Source: Treponema sp.
GTDB lineage: Bacteria > Spirochaetota > Spirochaetia > Treponematales > Treponemataceae
Direction: 5' to 3'
NCBI GenBank assembly: GCA_024402475.1
Contig: JAKSTQ010000003.1
Coordinates: 101,831 to 165,830, forward strand
DNA: 64,000 nt
In this document: positions 35,201-43,942 of the stretch, piece after piece
Layout of the letters: each line of letters starts with the position of its first letter
Numbering within the stretch: the stretch's first letter is position 1
Position numbers and translations under genes: made by a program
Notes under the pieces: model-generated
The model's input: only the letters and a program-made list of their open reading frames with translations
Told to the model about the DNA's origin: nothing
The model's database searches: none

Positions 35201-36880
35201 ATTGAACGCCCGCTGCGCATTATTGACCAGTGGACTTACCATAACCGTCTGTACCGTGCTGCAAGTTTTGTTGCGGGCATGCCTAATATTGAACTTGTTC
35301 AGCTTACAAGTTTTGGTTGTGGACTTGATGCAGTTACTGCAGATCAGGTTGATGAAATCCTGCGTGCAAAAGGAAGAATGTATACTCTCATCAAGATTGA
35401 CGAAGGCAGTAACCTTGGTGCCGTACGAATCCGTATCCGTTCTCTTATTGCTGCTGTCCGCGCCCGTGAACGCAATCACAAGAAAATTGAACCTCGTTCA
35501 AGTTCTTACCAGAGACAGATCTTTACAAAAGAAATGAAGTACAAGCATACAATCATCGGGCCTCAGATGTCTCCGATTCACTTTAAGCTTGTACAGAAAG
35601 CTTTTGAACATTCCGGATTTAAGTTCGTAATTCTTGATGCAGTAGATCCAAAGGCTGTGGAAACCGGTCTTAAATATGTAAACAATGATGCATGTTATCC
35701 TTCTATTCTTGTTGCGGGGCAGATGATTGCCGCTCTTGAATCAGGAAAGTATGACATTAATAATACTTCGCTTATCATCACACAGACTGGTGGCGGCTGC
35801 CGTGCTACAAACTACATTGGCTTTATCCGCCGAGCTCTTGTTGACGCAGGATGGGGACATGTTCCTGTTTTGAGTTTGAGCGCACAGGGATTTGAAAAAA
35901 ATCCGGGCTTCAAGATTACATTCCCTCTTTTGCACAGAGCAATGATGGCAATGATGCTTGGTGACCTTTTGATGCGCGTACTTTACAGAACTCGTCCTTA
36001 CGAAAAAGTTCCAGGTTCTGCAAATGCACTTTATGAAAAATGGAATAAGCGTGCAGAACAGGGAATCAGGTCTTTGAGCGTACATAAGTATCACAAGATG
36101 ATGAAGCAGATTGTCAGGGAATTTGATGAACTGCCTTTGAATCCTGTTAAAAAACCACGCGTTGGTGTTGTCGGTGAAATTCTTGTTAAATTCCATCCGA
36201 CAGCAAACAATAACATTGTAGAAACAATCGAAGCCGAAGGTGCAGAATGTGTAATGCCTGATCTTGCTGACTTCTTCTTCTACTCATTCAGTGACGGTAT
36301 CTTTAAGCACAAGACACTTGCGTTCCCTAAAAAGTCGGAAAAGAATTCCCGCCTTTATATCTGGGCTCTTGAACTGTACCGCAACAAGATGAAAAAATAT
36401 CTTTCAAAATCAAAACGCTTTGAACCGCCAAGTTCAATTTACGATCTGATGAAAGGTGTTGATGATATCGTTCAGCTGGGAAACATTACCGGTGAAGGCT
36501 GGTTCCTTACTGCAGAAATGGTAGAACTTATTCATACCGGCGTTCCAAGCATTGCATGTGTTCAGCCGTTTGCATGTCTTCCAAACCATGTAACCGGTAA
36601 AGGTATGATCAAGGAACTTCGCCGCCGTTACCCTGGAACAAATATCAGTGCAATTGACTACGATCCGGGTTCTTCTGAAGTTAACCAGTTGAACCGCCTT
36701 AAGCTTCTGCTTTCTAATGCACCTGCCGGCCGCCATCCAGATGAAACTGATGACGGAAAAATTATGGTCCGCGAAGGCAAAAAGATAACTTTCGTTGATG
36801 CACAGATTCGTCTTGCAGAAGGTGCTCAGGTATTTGCTGATCCAGAACCTGTTGCTGATAAGGATATGCCACCGGCTTGA
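32291..36880 (+). CDS. Giant (R)-2-hydroxyacyl-CoA dehydratase activase-like protein (2 x BadF ATPase + DUF2229)
   Basis: 1529 residues, GTG start. Two ASKHA/BadF-BcrA ATPase domains in tandem: FGIDVGSTTVKVV near 20 and FLGLDSGSTTTKAV near 352, each with the cysteines that in HgdC bridge a 4Fe-4S cluster (NGTCAGGTGAF/AARCGVF and NEACSSGCGSF/GSRCTVF). A Cys cluster RCGKCQNNC at about 648 plus GNRCERG opens the DUF2229 region, followed by an HgdB-like C-terminal half (NNDACYPSILVAGQM, TQTGGGCRATNYIG, FHPTANN). In fermenters such activases drive ATP-coupled electron transfer to dehydratases; the reaction of these giant fusions is not established. It is followed after 13 nt by a secreted protein gene. 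Confidence 0.85.
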   Translation: MENNNAVFSKLTPAVTPVRFGIDVGSTTVKVVALDQDDKIIYSAYERHRADIRSTIIKVVTQALEKIEEVMPLKDSQTLSVKVTGSGGLSVSQWLSVPFIQEVIAATTAVRKIIPQTDVVIELGGEDAKITYFDGGVEQRMNGTCAGGTGAFIDQMAALLETDAAGLNTLAAGASTIYPIAARCGVFAKTDVQPLINEGARREDIAASIYQAVVSQTISGLACGKPIRGNVAFLGGPLHFMDQLRYRFIETLKLKDEEIIVPENSQLFVAAGAAYSAERKIAWGPGEQHYTYPTVKEFRESLKNLVGAELTEVQRLEPLFNTEEELEAFRKRHADQKALRGNLDEAKGPLFLGLDSGSTTTKAVLADLQGRILWSYYTANAGNPVDIAVKLLKELYERLPKDTYIARAVSTGYGEALFQAALGVDAGEVETITHFRAADFFVPGVEFLLDIGGQDMKCLKMKDGAIVSIQLNEACSSGCGSFLDNFARTMGMDVKEFSQIALMAKRPVDLGSRCTVFMNSRVKQAQKEGATVADISAGLSYSVIKNALFKVIKLRKASEIGSKVVVQGGTFFNDAVLRAFEKIAGVEVFRPDVAGLMGAYGSALIAGDQWQDLMAPKPGEPEGTVHDVRSKIATPQQLENFKVDLDLRRCGKCQNNCLLTINTFRAKDSEGKETARMFVTGNRCERGLDFEQEVNATLVDASNKVNTGIEIDDKVEIPNLFEWKYKRVFNYTPLKAEEAPLGEVGIPRVLNMYENYPLWFTFFTKLGFRVRLSSRSTRKVYEKGLESIPSESVCYPGKISHGHVESLLQQGIKFIFYPCAPYEQKEDSGAGNHYNCPIVTSYPETLRNNIDALRQDDSVIYMNPFLPIYDKKRLGYRLFEELHPRFPQLSFEQVMDAVEAAWAEQEKFRKEVQLAGEEALEKIITTGVSGIVLAGRPYHLDPEINHGIPEMIKGLGLAVFTEDSIAHLGSIERPLRIIDQWTYHNRLYRAASFVAGMPNIELVQLTSFGCGLDAVTADQVDEILRAKGRMYTLIKIDEGSNLGAVRIRIRSLIAAVRARERNHKKIEPRSSSYQRQIFTKEMKYKHTIIGPQMSPIHFKLVQKAFEHSGFKFVILDAVDPKAVETGLKYVNNDACYPSILVAGQMIAALESGKYDINNTSLIITQTGGGCRATNYIGFIRRALVDAGWGHVPVLSLSAQGFEKNPGFKITFPLLHRAMMAMMLGDLLMRVLYRTRPYEKVPGSANALYEKWNKRAEQGIRSLSVHKYHKMMKQIVREFDELPLNPVKKPRVGVVGEILVKFHPTANNNIVETIEAEGAECVMPDLADFFFYSFSDGIFKHKTLAFPKKSEKNSRLYIWALELYRNKMKKYLSKSKRFEPPSSIYDLMKGVDDIVQLGNITGEGWFLTAEMVELIHTGVPSIACVQPFACLPNHVTGKGMIKELRRRYPGTNISAIDYDPGSSEVNQLNRLKLLLSNAPAGRHPDETDDGKIMVREGKKITFVDAQIRLAEGAQVFADPEPVADKDMPPA

Positions 36881-36893
36881 TCTTGAGGTTTTT

Positions 36894-38300
36894 ATGAAGA
36901 AGATTTTCTGTCTGCTTTTGATTGCATTTTTTCCTCTGTGTGTTTTTGCCCAGTACAATAACTTTGGCGTAAAAGATTCCTCAGAAATCCGTAAGGAAAT
37001 TGCGGCCCAGTGGTTTTTTGCTGACCTTGACAGTATCCGGCAGAACAATAACCAGATTCGCAAAAATACGGTTGGTGAATCATTCTACATAAGCCTTGAA
37101 GAATATGAAAATGTTTTTATGGTTTATGTCGTTCCTCAGGTTAAAAGCCGCGTTGATGTTTATGATGCGACCGGTATGCACACATCTGAAGAAGGTGTTT
37201 ATCCTGTAGAAGGTCAGGGTGCATGGCTTTTGTGCCGTGACAAAAAATCAGGTGATCCTCTTTATGTAAGATATTATTTTACAAATACTCCTCAGGTTTA
37301 TCTTGAATTTCATCCATATAAAAATTCCTGTACAGTTGACCTGATGATTTTCGGATGTTTTGCCTCTAAAGGCGTTCCACTTGGAATTCCTTTTGAACGC
37401 GTGCTTACATTAAGTTTTTCTGAACTTCAGCAGATGACAAACAGAAAGCTTCCGTGGAAATATACAAATCCGGATCTCAGCCGTTATGACGGTTCAAAGG
37501 TTATGATGCAGACTATCCGCCAGAATCTTAAGAAAATTGCTTTTGAAGAAGGCGCTATGTACAACGAATATGGAAAAAGCGTTTCTGTTTTTACCGGCAA
37601 TCCTCATATCTGCGATAAGGCTAATTCTGAAAAACTGGTTTTAAGTTCATGCGGATTTGTGAAATGGGTTGTAGACGGCCTTGTTTATCCTGTTGCCGGA
37701 AGTTATTTAAAACGGGAACCTTTGCTGACAGAAACCGTTCACTATAAAGAAAACGGATTGCAGGGAACTTTGCAGGAAAAAAGACGTACTTCGTTTTCCC
37801 TTGATTTTACCCGTAACCTTGCTGCTGCAGACCTTAGTGTCCGAATGGGAAAAACTTATCTTTACAAAGATTCTGCTGTTGATGTAAATTTTTCGCCTTT
37901 CAGTGCAGTCAAGACAAAAAACGGAATTGTAAATCTTGCAGGTTATTTCAAGGATTCTGGTTATAAGCCGGAAGTTCTTAAGGCTTTGTTCTATGTTCTT
38001 GCTGTAAGTGATCCTCAGTACTGTTACTTAGGCGCTTTCCGTCAGACAGACCGTAATGCCTTTGACCGTAAAAAAGCAGGTGAGGGAAATGCAGAGATTA
38101 AGGTTTTCAACGAAGCCTGTGTTTTCTTTCCTTATTTTGATACAAACGGTCAGTTCAAGATTGCGGTTTTTTATGACGGTCAGGAAGTTGGATTTGATGA
38201 AATAATCGGAAATCTTGTAAAGACAGGGGACAGTTTTGTTCACCTTACACGAGTTAAAACAAATACAGTTTATTATCCTCAGGAGAAGTTATACGAGTAG
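36894..38300 (+). CDS. Secreted hypothetical protein
   Basis: 468 residues from the ATG at 36894, which has TGAGG upstream and begins a clear signal peptide (MKKIFCLLLIAFFPLCVFAQ); the longer open frame is the tail of the activase gene. The mature part is beta-rich with DVYDATGMHTSEEGVYPVEG, a QYCYLGAFRQTDRN segment near 395 and no catalytic motif I can name. The GDSFVHLTRVK end suggests a papain-like or amidase-like fold at most. Probably co-transcribed with the giant activase. Periplasmic or outer-surface location inferred. Confidence 0.65.
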   Translation: MKKIFCLLLIAFFPLCVFAQYNNFGVKDSSEIRKEIAAQWFFADLDSIRQNNNQIRKNTVGESFYISLEEYENVFMVYVVPQVKSRVDVYDATGMHTSEEGVYPVEGQGAWLLCRDKKSGDPLYVRYYFTNTPQVYLEFHPYKNSCTVDLMIFGCFASKGVPLGIPFERVLTLSFSELQQMTNRKLPWKYTNPDLSRYDGSKVMMQTIRQNLKKIAFEEGAMYNEYGKSVSVFTGNPHICDKANSEKLVLSSCGFVKWVVDGLVYPVAGSYLKREPLLTETVHYKENGLQGTLQEKRRTSFSLDFTRNLAAADLSVRMGKTYLYKDSAVDVNFSPFSAVKTKNGIVNLAGYFKDSGYKPEVLKALFYVLAVSDPQYCYLGAFRQTDRNAFDRKKAGEGNAEIKVFNEACVFFPYFDTNGQFKIAVFYDGQEVGFDEIIGNLVKTGDSFVHLTRVKTNTVYYPQEKLYE

Positions 38301-38324
38301 TCAGAAAAAGCGAAAAAAAATCAC

Positions 38325-38353
38325 TTTGTTTTGTCTAAAAAGTAGTATATAAT
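38325..38353 (+). promoter_or_regulatory. Promoter of HAD gene, near-leaderless
   Basis: -10 TATAAT (38348-38353) with a weak -35 TTTGTT (38325-38330, 17-nt spacer). The ATG at 38362 is 8 nt past the -10 and has no Shine-Dalgarno. Confidence 0.55.
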
Positions 38354-38361
38354 AGAACATT

Positions 38362-39021
38362 ATGGAAAATATTAAGGTTGTAGCCTTCGACATTGACGGA
38401 ACTCTCTACCCGCAGTGGACATTCTATGCAAGAATGTGGCCACACTTTTTAAAATATATACGCACTTTTTACCATTTTGGTCGTGTGCGAGTTCAGCTTA
38501 GAAAAACAGCTCCATTACCTGATTTTTTTAAGTACCAGATTACTCTCATGGCAGAACGACTGGGCTGTTCTTTCGAAAAAGCTGAACGCAAACTTAACAG
38601 GGCAGTATACGAAGGACTGCCAAAGTATTTTAAGCATGTTAAGCCTTATGATGGTGTCCGCGAAACTTTTGCGGCATTAAAAGAGGCTGGATATAAAGTT
38701 GCAATATTGTCGGATTTCCCGCCATCTCAGAAAGGAGATTTGTGGGGACTTTTACCTTATTGTGATTATGTAAAGGGTTCCGAAGAAATTGGGGCGCTCA
38801 AACCGTCAAAATATGCTTTCGGAAGTTTTGCAAAGGAACTTGGAGTTGATCCGTCGCAGATTCTGTATGTTGGCAATCACAAGAAATACGATGTTCTTGG
38901 AGCAAAGAATGCAGGATTTAAAACTGCACTGCGTATTTCTAAAAATGCCAGACCATACGAAGAAGCTGACATTAACTTTTCAAGTTACAAAGAATTTATG
39001 GAAATATTCTTGAATAAATAA
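38362..39021 (+). CDS. HAD-superfamily hydrolase
   Basis: 219 residues. Motif I VVAFDIDGTLYP (nucleophile and acid Asp), motif II AILSDFPPS, motif III Lys in GALKPSKYAFG, and motif IV VGNHKKYDVLGAKNAG. The last is unusual: VGNHKKYD replaces the common VGDxxxxD. The cap lies between motifs I and II and is all-helical. Phosphatase activity is likely; substrate unknown. The spiral coiled-coil gene begins 11 nt after its stop. Confidence 0.88.
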   Translation: MENIKVVAFDIDGTLYPQWTFYARMWPHFLKYIRTFYHFGRVRVQLRKTAPLPDFFKYQITLMAERLGCSFEKAERKLNRAVYEGLPKYFKHVKPYDGVRETFAALKEAGYKVAILSDFPPSQKGDLWGLLPYCDYVKGSEEIGALKPSKYAFGSFAKELGVDPSQILYVGNHKKYDVLGAKNAGFKTALRISKNARPYEEADINFSSYKEFMEIFLNK

Positions 39022-39031
39022 TTTATTCTGG

Positions 39032-42000
39032 GTGGAAAAAGTGGAATACATTTCAATCATCATTTCAGTTGTTGCATGTTTAGTAATTTGTTTTATCTTC
39101 AAGCAGATGGACAAATCTAATAATTCGTTGGAAAAAGTTAAGCGCTATGCAGATAAGCGTCAGGCAGAATTTGAAGAATTCTTTAAAGATGCTTCGGGCA
39201 AACTTAACCTTCAGTCTGCAGAACTTGCTTCTCAGCAGCAGCAGGCAGTTGCAGCCGTAAAGAAACTTCAGCAGCAGACAGAAGTTTTTGAAGGCATGAT
39301 CAAGGATATGGAAAAGGATACTGATTCCATTCACACAATGGAACAGAAAATCATTTCTTACGGTGCAAAAATCGAAACTCTTACACAGCTTACTGCAGGT
39401 GTTGAAGATAACCTTTCTCGCATCAAGAAAGAATCCAACTTTGTTGATAAGGTTTGTGCAAAACTTGATGATAATAAAGTTCAGTTTGATAAACTTGAAA
39501 AACACATTCCTGAAATTACAGAAGAATTCAAGAAGACAAACGGTGAACAGCTCAAGCTTATTGGAACAGATCTTCTTATTAAATTTGAAGACCGTGCAAA
39601 AAAACTTGAAGGCGATATCAAGACTGCAGTTAAACAGCAGGAAGAAGTTCATCAGCGCATTACAAGCGATGTAGCATCAATTTATTCACATGCTGCTGAT
39701 AAAGTTGAAGCACTTGAAGATGACGCATTTAAGCGCCTGAGTGAAGTTGCTTCTGAAAGAGCAGAAAATTACAAACGCGAACTTACAGCTGTTTCTGATA
39801 AACTTTCTGCAAGCCAGAAAGAACTTGATTCCAAGATTGATACAATGGTAAGCCAGTCAGACCGCAAGCTCAACGAACTTGAAGCTGACCTTGATGATAA
39901 GGTTTCAAAGATTTCTTACGAAGTTGAAGATACTGTTTCCAAACTTTCTGGAAATGTTGAAGACAAAGTTTCTTATCTTACTGGTGATGTTGAATCTAAA
40001 GTTGATACACTTACAAAAGTTGTTGAAGACAGATTCGGCAATATTTCTGAAAATATCGAAGACCGCCTTGCAATTGCTGATCAGAAACTTGAACAGAATG
40101 TTGCAGCAGTTCAGGAAAAATACAATAAACTTTTCAATGACGCAATTTCCCGCGCTGATGACAAAGAAAAAGCTGCTTACGAAAAATACTCAATGGCAGC
40201 CAAAGAACATACAGAAAGATTTAAGACTGCTGTTGAAGAAAAAATTCACACAATGCAGGATACAATCAAAGAAAACCTTGCAATGCTTAAAGGCCAGCTG
40301 ACACAGGCTTCTAAAGACGCAAAACTTTCTATCAGCGAACTTAAAGAAGCATGCAAGCAGGCAGTTGCTGAATCTAAAGCAAGCCAGAAAGAAGTTGAAC
40401 TCCACAAGAAAGAAGTTCAGGATACAATCAATGACTTTGAACATTCAGCAAATGCTCAGATCGTTGATGTTAACAAACGCCTTGAAGAAGCTGTTAAGAA
40501 AGCAACTGCAAGCTATGAAGAAAAACAGACTCAGAGCATTGCAGAACTTGACCGCCATCTTGATGCATACAAAAATGACATGCTTTACAGATTCAAGAGA
40601 CTTGAATCAAGCGGTTCTGATATTGATAACCTTGAAAAGATTCTCCGCAAAAACATGGCAGAGACAACAAAGCATGTTGAAGAAGATTTCCAGAAATTCT
40701 CTGAAGCAACAAAGAAAGAATCAGAATCACTTGCAAACCAGATTGCTGATCTTGAAAAGAGCATTGAATCAATCCGCGAAGAAGCAATTACTAGCGTATC
40801 TGAAAAATTTGCTGACTTTGAATCTAGCTTCAATGATGACCTTAGAAGCCGTTCAGATAAAATTGATGCAGACCTTACAAACTGGAAGCAGAACTTTGAT
40901 ACAAGACTTAATACTATCGAAGTTGAATATGCAACAGGCCGTACTGATATCGAATCAAAATACAATGCAGAACTTAATGTTCGCGTAGAAAATCTCGACA
41001 CTCAGACAACAGAAAAAATCGAAAAGATTTCTGCACAGTTTGCTGATTCAAATGCAAGTCTTTCTCAGAAGATTTCAGAAATGGAACAGTCTGTTCGTAA
41101 CTTTGTTGATCAGTATTCTACAGAACTTCAGAATGCAGTTGAAACTTCTGCTGATAAACTTAAGGCAGAAACAGAAAAGCATTCTGAAAATATCGAAATT
41201 GCCCTTGAAAAAGAAAAGGTTAAACTTATGGATAACCTTAAGGACTTCAAGGAAGAAGTCAACAATCGTCAGGAAGAAAGCATTGCTTCTATTGATAAAG
41301 CTTCTGATGATTTTGCAAACTGGAAAGATCAGATTTCTGCAATGTTCGAAAATGCAAGCAAAGATTACGACAATCAGCTTGACAGCATCAAGGCTGACTT
41401 TGCCGCAAAAGCAGAAGTTGCAAAGAGTAATATTGAAGACTCAATGGATCAGTTTAAGGAAGAAACTCGTGCACGTACAGCTCAGGTAGAAGAAGAAATT
41501 ACTTCTCTTGAAGGCCGCACTCAGGAATCAATTGAACAGTATAATACTGAGTCAGAAAAAGTTGTTTCTAAACTTGAAACAATGTATGCAAACATGCTTT
41601 CTAAGACAGAAGAAAGAATCCGTTCACAGAATGAATCAGCACAGAAGAAGTTCGAAAAGCTTACTGCTGATATCGAAAAAGCGGCTTCTGATAACAAAGA
41701 AAAACATTCAGAAATGATTTCTAAGATTTCTGAAGAACAGAAAGTATTTGAAAATAAACTTGACGAAATCGAAGACGAAATTAAAGACGTTAACGACCAG
41801 ATGAAAGTTTACGAAAAAGCAGACAAGATGCGTAAGGATCTTGATGAAGAAATTCAGTCACTTTCTGAAAGCTTCGAAAAACTTGAAAACTTTAAGGTTG
41901 CTGCCGGAATGTTCAAGAGCCAGTTCGATGCTCTTGTTAAGATGAATGATGATGCAGAAAACCGCCTTGAAAAATTCAACGATGCCCGTAAACGTATTGA

Positions 42001-42685
42001 TAACCTTGAACGCGACTTTGACAAAATCATTACACTTTCTGGTTCAATGGATAATCGTCTCCATCAGCTCCAGGAAACAAGTGATGACCTGCAGTCAATG
42101 GAAATTAAGGTACGCAACTTCCAGGATACATTAAGCGGAATTTCAATGACTTATGACCGTCTTGATAAGAAGGGCGAAGTTATTGAACAGGTTGCTCAGG
42201 ATGTTGATAAGTCATTTGATATGCTTAAAGACCTTGAATCTAAACTTGTTGCATGTACACGTCAGGCTGATTCACTTCCTAAAGAAATTAAAGAAGTTCA
42301 GGCTAACGTTGACGCACTTCTTAAGAACTCAAAACATCTTGATGGTGCTGTTGAAAAACTTGATACACTTAAAGCAATCATGGACGAAACAGAAGAACGC
42401 ATGGAAAAAATTAAATCCAGCCGTGACGGTATCGCTCATGCACAGGAAAGAATCGAAGACCTTTCTAAAGAAGTTGATGCAAAATTCAAAGCACTTGAAT
42501 CAATTGCAAAAGCCCATACAGAAAGTAAATCAGCTTCTGGAACTGCAAGAAAAAGCCGCGTAACTCCTCGTAACAGAGAAAATGTTAAGACTCTTAAAAT
42601 GCAGGGATGGACAAATGAAGAAATTGCAAACTCACTTCATCTGTCTGAATCTGAAGTTGAATTGATTCTTGAAACACAGGATTAA
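39032..42685 (+). CDS. Giant spirochaete coiled-coil protein (SpiroCoCo-like) with C-terminal HTH
   Basis: 1217 residues from GTG 39032; GTG 39041 has the better Shine-Dalgarno (GGTGG, 5 nt away) and is a good alternative start. N-terminal membrane helix (ISIIISVVACLVICFIF). Residues 30-1160 are almost uninterrupted heptad-type coiled coil, rich in Lys, Glu, Asp, Ser and Ala, with repeated DKVSYLTG/DKVSKISY-like units near 290-330. The last 50 residues (TPRNRENVKTLKMQGW, then TNEEIANSLHLSESEVELIL) form a sigma-region-4-like HTH. A cytoskeletal or envelope-tethering role is inferred; biased codons suggest abundance. Confidence 0.8.
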   Translation: MEKVEYISIIISVVACLVICFIFKQMDKSNNSLEKVKRYADKRQAEFEEFFKDASGKLNLQSAELASQQQQAVAAVKKLQQQTEVFEGMIKDMEKDTDSIHTMEQKIISYGAKIETLTQLTAGVEDNLSRIKKESNFVDKVCAKLDDNKVQFDKLEKHIPEITEEFKKTNGEQLKLIGTDLLIKFEDRAKKLEGDIKTAVKQQEEVHQRITSDVASIYSHAADKVEALEDDAFKRLSEVASERAENYKRELTAVSDKLSASQKELDSKIDTMVSQSDRKLNELEADLDDKVSKISYEVEDTVSKLSGNVEDKVSYLTGDVESKVDTLTKVVEDRFGNISENIEDRLAIADQKLEQNVAAVQEKYNKLFNDAISRADDKEKAAYEKYSMAAKEHTERFKTAVEEKIHTMQDTIKENLAMLKGQLTQASKDAKLSISELKEACKQAVAESKASQKEVELHKKEVQDTINDFEHSANAQIVDVNKRLEEAVKKATASYEEKQTQSIAELDRHLDAYKNDMLYRFKRLESSGSDIDNLEKILRKNMAETTKHVEEDFQKFSEATKKESESLANQIADLEKSIESIREEAITSVSEKFADFESSFNDDLRSRSDKIDADLTNWKQNFDTRLNTIEVEYATGRTDIESKYNAELNVRVENLDTQTTEKIEKISAQFADSNASLSQKISEMEQSVRNFVDQYSTELQNAVETSADKLKAETEKHSENIEIALEKEKVKLMDNLKDFKEEVNNRQEESIASIDKASDDFANWKDQISAMFENASKDYDNQLDSIKADFAAKAEVAKSNIEDSMDQFKEETRARTAQVEEEITSLEGRTQESIEQYNTESEKVVSKLETMYANMLSKTEERIRSQNESAQKKFEKLTADIEKAASDNKEKHSEMISKISEEQKVFENKLDEIEDEIKDVNDQMKVYEKADKMRKDLDEEIQSLSESFEKLENFKVAAGMFKSQFDALVKMNDDAENRLEKFNDARKRIDNLERDFDKIITLSGSMDNRLHQLQETSDDLQSMEIKVRNFQDTLSGISMTYDRLDKKGEVIEQVAQDVDKSFDMLKDLESKLVACTRQADSLPKEIKEVQANVDALLKNSKHLDGAVEKLDTLKAIMDETEERMEKIKSSRDGIAHAQERIEDLSKEVDAKFKALESIAKAHTESKSASGTARKSRVTPRNRENVKTLKMQGWTNEEIANSLHLSESEVELILETQD

Positions 42686-42710
42686 TTCTTAAGAAAACAG
42701 AATAGAAAAT

Positions 42711-42748
42711 AAAAAAACTCGTCTGAAAATCAGGCGAGTTTTTTTTGT
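42711..42748. terminator. Bidirectional intrinsic terminator
   Basis: AACTCGTCTG (from 42716) pairs with CAGGCGAGTT with one G-U, flanked by an A-run and a T-run, between the convergent coiled-coil and ispDF genes. Confidence 0.92.
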
Positions 42749-42754
42749 CCAGTT

Positions 42755-43939
42755 TTATTTACTTAAAAGACAGGTTGCAAAAACTTCTATTGCATTGGAA
42801 GAACCTACGTCTCCAAGTTTTTCTCCGGTTTTTGCTTTTACAAAAATCTGGTCTGGATTTACATTCAGGATTTTTGCAATGTTTTCCTGTACCTGGGTTT
42901 TGTAAGGAAGGAATTTTGGTTTTTCAAGAAGAACAACGCAGTCAAGGTTTTCGAGTTTCCAGCCTTTGTCCTGAACACATTTCCAGGCTTTCTGTAAAAG
43001 CATTGCGGAATCTGCGTCTTTGAATTGCGGATCGGTGTCCGGAAAAAATGAACCGATGTCACCAAGGCCGCTTGCGCCTAAAAGACTGTCTGTAATTGCA
43101 TGCAAAAGAGCATCGCCGTCAGAATGACCAAGTTCACCTTTTTCAAAAGGAATTTCAATTCCACCGACAATAAGCTTTCTGCCTTCTACAAGTTTGTGCA
43201 GGTCATAACCTAAACCTGTTCTGATCATTTTTGTCTCCATGGAACTGTTTTGTTTTATATCCTGAGGATAAGTTATTTTTATATTCTGACTTTCACCTGT
43301 ATAAGCAAAAGTTTTGAATTCATTGTATGCGTCATTGATTTCTGTATCGTCTGTGTAAGTTTTTCCGTCTGTGTGTGCTGTTTTGTGGGCACTTAGAATT
43401 GCATTGAAATCAAATCCCTGTGGTGTCTGAACTGAAGCAAGGGTTCTGCGTTCAAGGTGGCGGACAATGATTTTATTTTCGTTGATTTCTTTTTGTGTTT
43501 CAGAAGGTTCAAGGTATGGAACAGATGCCTTGTGTTCTATTGTATGGCGTATGCTCAGGCGAACAAGTTCTTCTGATAAGAAGGGACGTGCTCCGTCGTG
43601 AATCAATACATAATCAGGCTGTGTGTTTTTTTCTAAAAAGGTGAGGGCATTGAATACGGATTCCTGTCGGGAATTTCCGCCTGCTGCAAAATAAACCGGA
43701 ATGTGAGCAAAGTCCTTAAAAAAATCTTTGTCTGAATCAAGAGCTGCTTTGCATGAATCAACGTCGCCTGCAGGATGCACAATTACAAGACTTGAAACAA
43801 GTCCTGTATTTAAAAAAGTACGGGCGACCGTGGAAAGAACAGTTCCTTTGTTTAACGGAAGATATTCTTTTTTTATCCGGCCGCCCATGCGTGTTGACGA
43901 ACCGGCAGCTACTATTACTACAGCTACCTGGTCGTTCAT
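42755..43939 (-). CDS. ispDF: Bifunctional IspD/IspF enzyme of the MEP pathway
   Basis: 394 residues. IspD part (1 to about 230): VVIVAAGSSTRMGG, KEYLPL, VLIHDGARPF and LASVQTPQGF. IspF part (about 235-394): GLGYDLHKL and GHSDGDALLHAITDSLLGA hold the metal Asp/His ligands, with DIGSFFPDTD. It makes CDP-ME from MEP and later cyclises CDP-ME2P to MEcPP; IspE at 17.9-18.8 kb supplies the step between. No Shine-Dalgarno is seen; it starts 3 nt after the carD stop and may be translationally coupled. Confidence 0.96.
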   Translation of the reverse strand: MNDQVAVVIVAAGSSTRMGGRIKKEYLPLNKGTVLSTVARTFLNTGLVSSLVIVHPAGDVDSCKAALDSDKDFFKDFAHIPVYFAAGGNSRQESVFNALTFLEKNTQPDYVLIHDGARPFLSEELVRLSIRHTIEHKASVPYLEPSETQKEINENKIIVRHLERRTLASVQTPQGFDFNAILSAHKTAHTDGKTYTDDTEINDAYNEFKTFAYTGESQNIKITYPQDIKQNSSMETKMIRTGLGYDLHKLVEGRKLIVGGIEIPFEKGELGHSDGDALLHAITDSLLGASGLGDIGSFFPDTDPQFKDADSAMLLQKAWKCVQDKGWKLENLDCVVLLEKPKFLPYKTQVQENIAKILNVNPDQIFVKAKTGEKLGDVGSSNAIEVFATCLLSK

Positions 43940-43942
43940 AAA

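Noticed and set aside
36795..36893. Longer start for the secreted protein at 36894
   Set aside because: The upstream extension lies within the activase gene and would hide a clear signal peptide; the inner ATG has a Shine-Dalgarno.
40365..40988. Plus-strand alternate frame inside the giant coiled-coil gene
   Set aside because: Frame-shifted reading of Lys/Glu/Asp-rich repeats gives Leu/Lys/Gln-rich peptides; several such shadows occur along the gene.
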